A stretch of 64,000 nucleotides of DNA from Xylaria sp. FL1777 (Eukaryota; Ascomycota; Sordariomycetes; Xylariales; Xylariaceae): assembly GCA_022578965.1 (NCBI GenBank), contig MU400516.1, forward strand, positions 310,001 to 374,000, in the 5' to 3' direction. The notes under the pieces were generated by a model. That model saw nothing but the letters and a program-made list of their open reading frames with translations, had not been told where the DNA came from and ran no database searches. The translations under genes and the position numbers were made by a program. How positions within the stretch are numbered: position 1 is the first letter of the stretch; each line of letters opens with the position of its first letter. This document shows, in pieces, positions 33,139 to 47,658 of this stretch.

Positions 33139-35277
33139 CTACTCAATCTTTTTGAAACCCCCTTTATTGGGTTTTTGTTGGGCGGCCTCGTGTCTTCGTA
33201 ACTCCTCGGGCACTTTTGAAATTGAACTCTTGGAGAGCATCTGTCTCAAGTCGTATAGAACGTCTGCATCTTCGTTGCCGAGGAATGTGATAGCCACACC
33301 ACTCTTACCTGCACGACCAGTACGACCGATACGATGAGTGTAGCTTTCGATGCTTGTAGCCATGTTGAAATTGACAACGAGGGATACATCGGGTACATCG
33401 ATACCACGGCCCGCCAGATCTGTAGCCACAAGAACTTCGGTAGCGCCGCTGCGCACTGATGCCAAGGCCTGTTCTCTCTGCTCTTGGGTCTTGCTTCCGT
33501 GCATTGTAACTGTGGATAGGCCCATATGCTTGATTTCACGTGCAATGGCGTCGCAATTCCGCTTGATGTTGACAAACACGATGATTGGCGCAGCAAATTC
33601 GCCAGACGTAAGTATTTCTTGTAAGCGTTTCTTACGACGATCTTCTCCAGCGACGAATTCAACCCGCTGTTCAACTGTATCGACTGCTTCGCCAGCATTA
33701 CCAATCGTAACAGTAGCCGGCCTACGCAAATATTTCTTCGCAATTTTCTCAACGGCTGTTGGCATAGTAGCCGTGTACATCATCGTTTGCCGGTAGCGGT
33801 CCTTGCCACCGAGGGGCCGGCTCATGAGCTGCGCGTTCTCCGCAGCATCAGTATCGGGTTTCTCGTTAGTCACAGGGAGCGCATCCAGAATCTTGTTAAC
33901 GGGGTCTTCAAAACCCATGTCAATCATCCGGTCGGCTTCATCCATGATAATATAGCAGCATTGCGATAAGACTAACAGTCGGCGCTCAATGCAATCAACT
34001 AGACGACCAGGAGTGGCAACGATAATTTCGGCACCATTTCGGAGCGCGAAAGCCTGTTCCTCCAACGAGTGACCACCCACAAGACTGACGACGGTGAATC
34101 CCAGTGGTTCTGCAAATTTTTTGGCTTCCGTCTCGATCTGCTGCACTAATTCTCGAGTAGGCGCGATAATAAGAGAGTATGGTCCGTCGTTTTTCGTGAC
34201 CTCGTCTAATGGTGGTAAGTCGGATATGTAGACTAATAGGGGTAAAAGAAACGCAGCTGTCTTTCCTGAACCAGTGACAGCTACACCAATAAGATCTCGG
34301 GCTTGCAGAGCTATGGGAATCGCGGCACGCTGAACAGGGGTCGGTTCGTCATAACCGACTTTAGCGACAATCTCAAGCAGTCTTCGAGGCAAGCCAGACT
34401 CTTTCCAACTGCGCATTGGGTTCGGTAAGAGACCACCTTTTGTGGAAATACCGAAGTCCTCTTTGAATATTCGCCAGTCTCTCTCACGCATATCATCCAG
34501 CCTCTTCTCTGACCAGTGCTTTCCGAAGGTATTGCGATTTGCCCTCTCTTTTGCCCGCAGTGACATTTCAAGTAACTGTTCTGCTCGTTCTCTGCCGGTT
34601 TCTGGATCGCCAGCCATGATAAACCTGGCACGTTTCAGATCCTCTTGCTCCACCAAGCCTTGATACTTGGAGAGAAGACCACCGTCTTTGACAGATAGTG
34701 GCACCTGCTCAGAATGTATGAGCGCGTCTCCTTGACTTGTATCATCATGTGGATCCCAGTCAAAATTGAACTTATCCCTGTGTCTTCTGGACTTTTTCTT
34801 GGCGGAAAAAGTTGACTGGTTCAATTCTGGACCCATGTATCTAGCTCGAATTTGGGAAGACTCGTCTTCTTCTGTCGCTTTCCTCTTCTGCCCAGCTGTC
34901 TTGGTATCATAGGCTGTCTTGGGCTTCTCATTTTCGTTGCTATGTTTATTGTGTCGCATGGCCCTCGGCCCTGTAGGTACGCTAGGTTGGGCGTCGCGGG
35001 GTGTTGCATTGTTATGGTTGGTAGTCCATGCGCTTCGCTTCTCAGCCTCTTGGCGCGCACGCTTTTCTTGCTCCTCCTTCTTCTTTTGCTCCTGGGCGCG
35101 ACGTTCTCTCTCGGCTTTTGGAATGAATCGGGGTTTCGCGGCAGCCGCGTCGGCAGCCTTCTTCGCTCGCAGAATCTCCTCGATATCTAAGGGTTGTTTC
35201 TTCTGTTGAGCGATCGTGCCGTTGGGTGCGGCTCCGGCACCGTTGATGACGGATCCGGACCGAGGTTGTATCCCCAT
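33139..35277 (-). CDS. PRP28: Pre-mRNA splicing DEAD-box helicase Prp28
   Basis: A single exon of 712 residues from the ATG at 35277. Residues 1-170 are charged and disordered (a KPRFIPKAERERR motif at about 48-60). The conserved Prp28 neck and Q-motif region (RSWKESGLP, about 289-297; YDEPTPVQ, 309-316) leads into the helicase core. Motifs are AVTGSGKT (333-340), PTRELV (373-378), GG (401-402), TPGR (422-425), DEAD (446-449), TAT (502-504), VFVN near 568, and TDLAGRGIDVPD then HRIGRTGRAG (619-657). Prp28 displaces U1 from the 5' splice site so that U6 can pair, during tri-snRNP joining. TAT instead of SAT in motif III occurs in this subfamily. The C-terminus is short and basic. No frame break is seen. 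Confidence 0.93.
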   Translation of the reverse strand: MGIQPRSGSVINGAGAAPNGTIAQQKKQPLDIEEILRAKKAADAAAAKPRFIPKAERERRAQEQKKKEEQEKRARQEAEKRSAWTTNHNNATPRDAQPSVPTGPRAMRHNKHSNENEKPKTAYDTKTAGQKRKATEEDESSQIRARYMGPELNQSTFSAKKKSRRHRDKFNFDWDPHDDTSQGDALIHSEQVPLSVKDGGLLSKYQGLVEQEDLKRARFIMAGDPETGRERAEQLLEMSLRAKERANRNTFGKHWSEKRLDDMRERDWRIFKEDFGISTKGGLLPNPMRSWKESGLPRRLLEIVAKVGYDEPTPVQRAAIPIALQARDLIGVAVTGSGKTAAFLLPLLVYISDLPPLDEVTKNDGPYSLIIAPTRELVQQIETEAKKFAEPLGFTVVSLVGGHSLEEQAFALRNGAEIIVATPGRLVDCIERRLLVLSQCCYIIMDEADRMIDMGFEDPVNKILDALPVTNEKPDTDAAENAQLMSRPLGGKDRYRQTMMYTATMPTAVEKIAKKYLRRPATVTIGNAGEAVDTVEQRVEFVAGEDRRKKRLQEILTSGEFAAPIIVFVNIKRNCDAIAREIKHMGLSTVTMHGSKTQEQREQALASVRSGATEVLVATDLAGRGIDVPDVSLVVNFNMATSIESYTHRIGRTGRAGKSGVAITFLGNEDADVLYDLRQMLSKSSISKVPEELRRHEAAQQKPNKGGFKKIE

Positions 35278-36722
35278 TGCGTAGGTTGAGCGTTAAATTG
35301 TTGAAGGTTGAAAGTTTTCTCAACTGAGACACGGATGGTAGATGACAAGAAAGGGCAGCTTGGAGTGGTAACTGGCGTCGCATCTGATAGGTGGGTATGG
35401 CATTGTGGTTCGGCCAATCGGAGAATTTGTTTCTTTCCCAAAGAACACTGATAGACCCACATTGAGTCTCCCAATCGGCTAGGGCTGCAAATAGGTCCTA
35501 ATAGGGAAGCGCCCAGATAGGACCTTTCTAGAGGCAGTTATACCTCTCAAACTTATAAAGCACTCGTCTACCCAGTACATGTAGACATTAATCCCGACCG
35601 GGGTGAATAAGGCTAAATGGACGAATCATCGCCTAGTACCTTTGCAATAAGAAAGAGCTTCGAGAACTTGTCTCAACTTGATTAGTTTCCGCCAACCTGG
35701 TCGAATGATCATATATATCATACTACTATAGGCCGAGAGTAGGTTTGTCTTGTTCTACCTGTAGTAAATCAGGGTAAAAATTATTCTAATTGTGTATACC
35801 TCAATAAAATTCAGTGACACCTACCTAGGCAGTCATTTCATACGGCGTTTTCCTCGTTAGGCGGTTATAAACCTACTTATACAGTAAAAGCTCTTACGAA
35901 CACTCTCTAGATTCTACAACTGTTTGTTGCCTTTTTGTCTCTAAACGTCTTCCATCTCCTCTGTACAAGCGCCTATCTAGCAGGTTTATATAGTGTGAGC
36001 AGTTCCGAGATGTATTATAGATTTATTCTATTATAATCTAGATGGAGTAAACGATCACACGACAGCCTCGGCGGGGAACGACCAAGGACAGCTTGGAGCT
36101 TGAAGCTAATACTGCAGGCACTGAATGAGCTGGTGTGCTTTGTGTCTTCTTTCCAACATAATAGTCGGGTAATATGGGTACGTGAGGTATGCCGTATTAC
36201 ATGCGCACATACACGTAGACACGTAGTAGCCTAGGTATTGTAGATACTGAGTGCCGGGCATCATACATCACCGCCATGTATGTATGTATAGCAAGTACCT
36301 GTCAATGGTTACTCTTGTGCCCCATGTCTTATCGTGCAACGCTAGACCCCATCAGTATATGCAGGCCTACACGCAGCTCCCTAGCGTCGTTTAAAATTCT
36401 ATCTAGAACAAGACGAGACGAAACGACGGCCGATGACAGAGAAACAAGCCCACAATATACGGATTCCCACCTGCACCTTTTCTTGATCCCAAGCTGCTGC
36501 CGCCGCTGCCACATGACTTGACGGCAGCAAATAGCAAATAGGGACCCCGCCCCCCGGACTGCCCCTCCCACCACCCCTCTATCTATGTATACTACCGGCC
36601 CTCTGTTTGCCCTCTGATTGCCCTATCATACACTGTACTGTAGAGGTAGAGTCCCGTCTCCTTCGTTGTATACCACTGTACTTGCTTGTATTATAGTAGA
36701 CCGTTCTTTTCCCGTGCATCTA
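35278..36722. other. Divergent promoter region (Prp28 and aminopeptidase)
   Basis: About 1.45 kb between two divergent genes. It is AT-rich in the middle (35560-36060) with a TAGGTA/CCTAGG motif near 35820. Bases 36560-36720 are pyrimidine-rich and include the probable leader of the aminopeptidase gene. ORFs here are short and unconvincing. Confidence 0.5.
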
Positions 36723-39700
36723 ATGTCTCTTCGTTCTCTTGCCCGTGTCGAGTCTCTCTCTCGAGCCTCCCCCTTCTCTTATAGAGTTCGCTTACGACAC
36801 CACCCACCAACGCATCTTGTCCGGCATCACTATTTCGCCCGTGTTCGTCTTAGGTAAGTACCGGTCTTCCCCCCTAGTTACGCCTGGCTAACGTGCCACG
36901 CTATGTAGTTCCATTTCTCGAGCTACGCCCAGCACATCCTACTTTCTTACACCGTCTTTGACCCCTCCAAGAGTATCGTCGTTCTCTCGGCCACCCACGT
37001 CCCCTTCCGTATCTTTCGTCCGGCATTGCTCCTATAGAAGACACAACATGTGTAGATTGGCTGGTGATACCGAGCACTTTGGCGGCGCTAAGCCCGACCT
37101 CAATATAGGTCGAGAGCTGCTTCCCACTAATGTGATTCCCCGGCATTACGACGTTACTCTCGAGCCTGACTTCGAGAAGTTCACCTTTGAGGGCAAGGTT
37201 GTGATCGACTTCGATGTACAAGAAGAGACACAGTCTATATCCCTCCATACTATCGAGATCGATATTCACAGTGCCCATATCAAGTCGGGAGACACTACTG
37301 TGACATCTTCTTCGGCTATCACTTATGACGATTCAACCCAGGTTTCCAAGATTGACCTGAAGGATGCGGTCCCTAAGGGCAAAACCCAGCTTGAGATCAA
37401 ATTCACGGGTCAACTAAACGACACGATGGCTGGCTTCTACCGCTCCACGTATAAGAAGCCCGACGGTTCTGAGGGTATCCTCGCTACAACGCAGATGGAG
37501 GCCAATGACTGCCGAAGAGCGTTCCCATGTTTTGATGAACCTCTTCACAAAGCCAATTTCACCATAACCCTCATCGCAGACAAGCATTTGACGTGTCTGA
37601 GCAACATGGATGTGGCTTCTGAAACCGAAGTGCTCTCTGAGATGAGCGGAACGACGAAGAAAGCTGTGAAGTTTAACTCAACTCCGCTCATGTCTACATA
37701 TTTGGTGGCCTTTATTATTGGCGAGCTCAATTATATTGAGACTAAGAAATTTCGCGTGCCTATTCGTGTATATGCACCTGCGAGCTCCAACATCGAACAT
37801 GGACGGTTTTCTCTTGAACTGGCCGCGCGGACTTTAGAATACTACGAGAAAATCTTTGGCGCTGATTTTCCTTTGCCCAAGATGGATATGGTTGCTATTC
37901 CAGACTTCGCTGCCGGAGCCATGGAAAACTGGGGTTTGATCACTTATCGAGTCGTGGATCTCATGCTAGACGAAGAGTCTAGTGGTGCCGCCATGAAAGA
38001 GCGAGTTGCTGAAGTCGTTCAGCACGAGTTAGCCCATCAGTGGTTTGGAAATCTAGTTACTATGGACTGGTGGGAAGGTCTGTGGTTGAACGAAGGCTTT
38101 GCGACGCTCATGAGCTGGCTAAGTAAGTCGTTCGCTTGAACTATGCATTCTGAGTAGTAACGTTGAGCTAACGCTGGATATAGGCTGCAATCACTTCTAC
38201 CCAGAATGGAAAGTCTGGGAGAACTATGTTGCGGATAACCTCCAGAGTGCTCTAGGCCTAGATTCTCTGAGGAGCAGTCATCCCATCGAGGTACCAGTCA
38301 AGCGTGCCAGCGAGGTTGACCAGATTTTTGATGCCATCTCCTACTCTAAAGGTTCATGTGTTCTACGTATGATCTCGACGTATCTAGGCGAGGATATTTT
38401 CCTAGAGGGTGTTCGACGATATATCAAAAAGCACGCTTATGGTAACACGCAAACTGATGATCTCTGGGCAGCTCTCGAAGACGCTAGTGGTAAACCTGTC
38501 CGAGAGATCATGTCCATTTGGACTAAAAACGTCGGCTTTCCTGTCGTTCAAGTCACGGAAAACACGGCAGAAAACTCGATCAGTGTAAAACAAAACCGAT
38601 TCTTACGAACTGGAGACACGAAACCCGAAGAAGACAAGGTTTTATACCCAGTTTTCCTTGGGCTTCGAACGAAAACAGGCATCGACGAGTCGATAACCCT
38701 GACGGAAAGAGAAGGCGTCTTCAAATTACCAGACCTAGACTTCTTCAAACTTAATGCGAACCATACTAGTATCTATCGAACTTCGTACAGCCCGGAACGA
38801 CTTGCAAAGTTGGGTCAGGCTGCCAAAGACGGGAAGTTGACGGTCGAGGACCGTGCCGGCATGCTTGCCGACGCTGGTGCTCTCGCTGTGTCGGGCTACC
38901 AGAAGACGTCGGGTGTGCTCAATCTTTTGAAAGGATTTGATACGGAAGAGTCCTTCGTGGTATGGAGCGAAATCATCGCTCGGGTGGCGACCGTTCAATC
39001 AGCTTGGCTTTTCGAGGATCAGGCCGTAAAAGATGGTCTGGAAGCCTTCGTCAAGGAGCTAATTAGCGAGAGGGCTCATAAGCTAGGCTGGACATTTACA
39101 GACAAAGATGGACATATCGAGCAACAATTTAAAGCTATGCTCTTCGGAGCCGCTGGAATGGCAGGTGATAAAGAGATCATTGCAGCAGCTAAGGATATGT
39201 TCGCCAAATACAAGGCTGGTAATAGCTCAGCCGTTCACCCAAATATCAGGGGTAGTGTCTATGGTATGGTTCTTAAGTATGGCGGAAAGGAAGAGGTAAG
39301 TTCATTCGCGAATTTGGCAATGTGATGGGGAAACTAAAGTTGCAACAGTACGACGATCTTCTTAGAGTATTCAACGCCTCCACCAACACTGATGAACGCA
39401 ATACGATCTTACGCTGCCTCGGTCGCGCCAAAGATCCCGAACTCATTCAACGAACACTCGATCTGACTTTGAGCAATGAAGTCAAGAGCCAGGACATATA
39501 TCTCCCAACTAGTGGTCTTCGCAGCCATGCTGAGGGCGTCGAAGTTTTATTCAGCTGGCTGACCGAAAAATGGCCCGAGATCTATAAACGCCTTAGCGGT
39601 AACCCACCCATCCTAGGTTCGATGGTCACAATCTGCACTTCGAGCTTCACAAAGCCTGAGCAGCTCGAGAAAGTCGAGAAATTCTTCAGCAACATTGATA

Positions 39701-39831
39701 CGAAATCCTTTGACCAACCACTGGCGCAGAGTAAGGACGCTATTCGCAGCAAGATCTCGTGGCTAGACAGAGATCGCGACAATGTAGCAACTTGGGTCAA
39801 AGAAAATGGGTACAAGAAAGCCAATCTGTAA
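36723..39831 (+). CDS. M1-family aminopeptidase (Ape2/Aap1 type) with optional mitochondrial presequence
   Basis: Four exons: 36723-36853, 36909-38122, 38184-39295 and 39349-39831, 979 residues; from the internal ATG at 37048 the product is 889 residues. The first 90 residues (MSLRSLARVESLSRASPFSY and on) are Arg/Ser/His-rich, with almost no acids, and look like a mitochondrial presequence. The exon 1-2 junction (GTAAGT...GTAG, 55 bases) restores the frame. The catalytic domain has GAMENWG (near 380 of the long form) and HELAHQWFGNLV followed 18 residues later by a zinc-binding Glu in NEGFA (HELAHQ at about 416). Zinc aminopeptidases of this type remove N-terminal residues in the cytosol; budding-yeast Ape2 also has an extended, mitochondrially directed form. 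The C-terminal ERAP1-like helical domain is complete. Confidence 0.9.
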
Positions 39832-43603
<3,772 letters not shown>

Positions 43604-44108
43604 TTAGTTTCAAAACCCTCGATTACTCACATACCACACATATGAATGATTGATGATCGGGACAACTCGGAGAAATGGTCTGGGCAAAAATGGCGATGAT
43701 AGATTTTAGGGTTGCTATTGAGGAATTCAAGATTAGGTACTGCAATGATGTCATGTCGTTGGCGCGCGAGTAACCAGATATCGTGTCGGCGAAAATCGTA
43801 ATGTACTGGTTGTCGAATTAAACACCAGATGAGTACTAGCTATACGATAAATGCGGAATCTCCCGTGATCGCATTCCGATTACCGAACATAGCCTAGGTA
43901 GTGGTGATATGGAGGAACCTCCCAAGCGATTTCTAGAAATTGGAGTACAGTATTCTCTGTGAAAACTATTCGCTTTGAGTTTCAGAGCATGTAGGAACAA
44001 TACACGGGAAAGTGGTCATATCCACCTCGTTACATTGCAACATGTCCATGCTGACTAAGAACTGTCAGCGTCCACCTCAATTCCGTTCGACCGTCTAGTG
44101 CAAGCAGC
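43604..44108. other. Convergent intergenic region (enolase and GGCT-like gene)
   Basis: About 500 bases between two converging stop codons; no coding signal or repeat is visible. Confidence 0.55.
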
Positions 44109-44900
44109 CTACTCTCGGGCCGCTTCTTGAGGCGTATTTGGCGTGAATGGGGATGCCCTCTGGGTCTTCTGCCACTTTTCTACATCGAATACACTGCCTG
44201 TCAGGTCGGGACTTTGCGGATTCTTGGCCCAGACGAAGACCACACCGTCCTTGAGGATCTGGTCTTCTCCATCGTTATTGTCAACACCCTCAACGTGGAT
44301 ATGGCACCAATGTCCACGATATGCTGAAGTCTCGTAGTGCTGTAGCTCGCAGAAGTGCTCATATTTCTCGGCTCTCCAAACCATGCCGCGAATCCTGTCG
44401 CTCGGCTCGCTCCTCGGTGTTTGTGCATCGTCACCCCTACCAGATGATTCTCCCGCCACGCCTTGCTCTAGCTGAGCCTCTCCCGTATTAGGCGATGAGG
44501 ACAGCTCGTCTGGCGGGATCAGAGTTGGAAACAAATGCCCCCACATCTTCGGCTTGAAGCCCGTGATCCAGCCGCGTCGCATCACTGGCTTCGTGGGACA
44601 CCGCGCGACGTGTTGCAGCATGCGTGCGTCCATCAGCGTGCCGTAGAAGAACATGTGGCATGGTTTGAACGTCTCTGGTGTGAAGAGCGGCGGGTGCGGT
44701 TCTCGTGGTCCGTCGGCGAGGCCATACTGTGCTGCCATTTTCGCGCGCTTTGAGGCTTGTTCGGATGTGGACGGTGATGCCCCGGCCCCGACGGGAATGG
44801 GTCGTCTTGGAAGAGGACTTGGCAGAGACGGTGGCGGCGGCGGCGGCGGCGGTGGTGGAGGAGGTTGAGATCCGTCAACCTTTTTGGGGATGTCGGCCAT
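44109..44900 (-). CDS. AIG2 / gamma-glutamylcyclotransferase-fold protein
   Basis: A single exon of 263 residues from the ATG at 44900. A proline-rich N-terminus (a run of twelve prolines at about residues 13-24, from a GGC/GGT-repeat tract on the plus strand) is followed by a disordered segment. The conserved domain begins CHMFFYGTLMDARMLQHV (about residue 81 on), the substrate-binding loop signature of the GGCT/AIG2 family, and continues to a strand with GMVWRAEKYEHFCELQHYE. The family includes gamma-glutamylcyclotransferases and gamma-glutamylamine cyclotransferases. The true substrate cannot be read here, and the usual catalytic glutamate cannot be placed with confidence. The C-terminal 25 residues are unconserved. 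Confidence 0.72.
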   Translation of the reverse strand: MADIPKKVDGSQPPPPPPPPPPPPSLPSPLPRRPIPVGAGASPSTSEQASKRAKMAAQYGLADGPREPHPPLFTPETFKPCHMFFYGTLMDARMLQHVARCPTKPVMRRGWITGFKPKMWGHLFPTLIPPDELSSSPNTGEAQLEQGVAGESSGRGDDAQTPRSEPSDRIRGMVWRAEKYEHFCELQHYETSAYRGHWCHIHVEGVDNNDGEDQILKDGVVFVWAKNPQSPDLTGSVFDVEKWQKTQRASPFTPNTPQEAARE

Positions 44901-45992
44901 ATCTGCTTTCTCTACAGGGATAGGCGACGACGACCGAGATGTCTTGTAGGGCGGTGGTGTTGTTTTGCTGTGGACGTATGGCTTAGGGCCCTCACAAATA
45001 TGCCGCGGCTTTGGCCTTAATTGTAGACTATCTGCAGACTGTCTACTCGGGTTTAAATGTCGCGACTGGTTGCCTAGTTCATTGTTCGCTGACTTTAGTT
45101 ATTGTTGGTAAGACAAGGGCTACAAGGCTGGCATCATCAGGTCCAACAAGCATTTCTTTAATTCAACGTTTCGAAATAATATCACAGATTGCAATTTATT
45201 CTTCATTTGTTACTTTATTTGTCCGGTGCCGCTATCCGTAACTGGATGTTGTATCTACGGCATGGTCATCACAGGTGATCGACGGATTGTCGTAGGTGGG
45301 ATTCTTCAACTGTATGTGCACGATCATTTACTGGCTGAGCGGCGGCATATCCTGTATCCTACTGTTGAAAGTCAGCATGGTTTCAGGTAGAGCTGAGTTT
45401 TCTCGAGAAAAGAGAATGAATCCGAATCAGAAGTCCGTTTAATACATTTCAGGCCAGAAGGCCCGATGATATAAGAGGTACCAGAAATAAAATTGAAAAA
45501 AGTTGTTTATCATCATAGGAAACACAGGGCGTGTGGAATTAGGACATTCGAAGGTTGGGTCAACATACCTTTGAGATTGCTCTATGCAATATATTTACTC
45601 ATTATGCACGAGAGCTTAGATGCTAACGGCTAGGCTTCCAGAAAAAAGCGCTTCAAGCTTACTCTTCTGTTTCGAGCTCGAAAGTGAAGGGAAGTAGAGT
45701 AAAGGTTCTCGTTCTCGGATAAAATAAATTTAGCTTATTAGCAAAAAGCGGTAGATTCTCGGTCTTAGGAAGCTGGGAGAGCACTAGTGGGGAAGCAGGA
45801 CGCTTGGACCACTCTTATCACCTGCCTATCAACGCCCACAAACGACACACCCGCCCACCTGAAATTTCGCCCGCCTAAATTGCCAGTCGCGATCAGACAT
45901 CCTGCGAATATTCAACCTCCCTCGACCGAGACAAATCGACAACCACTCCTCGCCCAACTCCGTACCCGCCGACAAACAACAACACCGCCAAG
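44901..45992. other. Divergent intergenic region (GGCT-like and uS15 genes)
   Basis: About 1.1 kb with no gene. The segment directly upstream of 45993 is C/A-rich (ACAAACAACAACACC) with a good start context, typical of a ribosomal protein leader. AT-rich sequence fills the middle; no TATA or Homol-type element is certain. Confidence 0.5.
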
Positions 45993-47358
45993 ATGGGTCG
46001 TCTTCACAGTATGTTTTCCCTCTGCATACTTACGAAATCTCAAGATTGCCTGAAGAAACTGGCCTTTTACGGCAATCACTAACATTTGATTTCTGAACAG
46101 GCAAGGGAAAGGGTATCTCCGCCTCGGCCCTCCCGTACTCGCGCGCTCCTCCCAGCTGGTCTAAGGCCACGTCAGTCGCCAAATAAATCATTCCACCCAT
46201 TAAACATGCACTGATGCGATGCGCAGTCCTGCCCAGGTCGAGGAGAACATCATCAAACTTGCTCGCAAGGGCGCTACACCCAGTGAGCAAGCACCAAGCA
46301 CTTGGAACATAGACGTGGGTGGAGGGAGCGAGGGACTGACTTCGGAGCAGGTCAAATTGGTGTCGTTCTCCGAGATTCGCACGGAATTGCCCAGGTTAAG
46401 GCTGTTACCGTACGTAGAACAGTCCACATGGTATTATAATGGCGGGTTGCTAACGAAGATTGAAGGGAAACAAAATTCTCAGAATCCTCAAGTCGGTTCC
46501 TCCCCGTCATGATGAGAACGTGGAGCAAAAAGCTAATGAAATCATAGGTCCAATGGTATGACCTGAAAAAAACCCCTCCAGTCGAGATGAACAAAAATCT
46601 ATATCCGATTCCGATTCGGATTATCAATCATCGGGTGCATTATAGCCACTTGTTGGTTCAGGCTGACAGTGTGACCGGTTAAACAGGCCTCGCCCCTGAG
46701 ATTCCCGAGTAAGTTACTTCAATAGATGGTTGAATGTTCCAACGTGACTAACATTCTCATCAGGGACCTCTACAGTAAGTGTATTTCCGAAAGAGATATA
46801 CATATTTAAACGCAATCATGACTACTTTGGGTGTGGGGGATATTTCTGCTGTGGTTATAGAAGCTCAACTTCGTACCACCGACTATCATCCTATTAATAC
46901 TCGATCATACCCCAACCAATTCAAATTTTAATTGGAAGTACAATCGCTGACCTAAACCCTTCTAGTGTTGATCAAGAAGGTGAGCTGAGCTTTTACAAGC
47001 CAGTAGTCAGGGCGATTATTAATGCAGCAATAGGCTGTGTCCGTACGAAAGCACCTTGAGCGTAACCGAAAAGATGTCGACGCAAAGTTCCATTTAATTC
47101 TCGTTGAGTCCCGTATCCACCGTCTCGCCCGGTATGTACTCCCTTTTGCTCATGTTATCCCTTTTCTGGGCCCTCGCCAAAATTTTAGTATTAGAAACAG
47201 TTAACTGACTCCTCGAATAGTTACTACAAGGCAAGCTCTTCGATACGAACCCCTTTATCTACCGAATTGGCAGTACTAACTCTTAGTTCTAGACCGTCGG
47301 TGTCCTTCCCCCTACCTGGAAGTACGCTAGCGCTACTGCTAGCACTATCGTCGCTTAG
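45993..47358 (+). CDS. 40S ribosomal protein uS15 (Rps13), 12 exons with micro-exons
   Basis: The 151-residue product begins [20 protein letters not shown] and ends TASTIVA, exactly the usual eukaryotic length and shape. The exons are 45993-46008, 46101-46170, 46227-46282, 46351-46409, 46466-46491, 46548-46555, 46687-46708, 46764-46774, 46966-46979, 47034-47131, 47221-47230 and 47293-47358. Exons 6, 8, 9 and 11 are 8, 11, 14 and 10 bases. Each junction keeps the frame and reproduces family motifs ([40 protein letters not shown], GVLPPTW). Ten introns are GT-AG; the last begins with GC (AAG|GCAAGC). uS15 sits on the small-subunit platform and helps join the subunits. Reading without the micro-exons destroys the conserved sequence. 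Confidence 0.9.
47231..47292 (+). other. GC-AG intron in the uS15 gene
   Basis: The donor is AAG|GCAAGC and the acceptor is TTCTAG. No GT donor within this interval allows the conserved [12 protein letters not shown] junction. GC donors with this strong flanking consensus are the usual type of non-canonical U2 intron. Confidence 0.85.
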
Positions 47359-47658
47359 ACGTGAAACGATATTCTGACATGGAATGACTTGGGCATGGAG
47401 TTCGTGGACCTGGAGAGGTATTGCTTTTAGGGCACACAAAATTACTTGACTCGAGTCAATTGAGATAGATGAATATGGTCATTTATCATAGAGACTACAA
47501 AAGAATCTCGCAATCAATTTCGTAAAATGCTTCCTGGAAAGCAATGGTATCACTCGTGAAGGCCTGTAATCTATGGATGTTGTAGTGCCTGTCTAATCCA
47601 TCTTTTCCGGTCCCAAAACGCCGTAATTACACAAACCGTGCCACCATCCTCCTGTGTT
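47359..47658. other. Convergent intergenic region (uS15 and Sdc1 genes)
   Basis: 300 bases of 3' flanking sequence between converging stop codons, with nothing else recognised. Confidence 0.5.
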
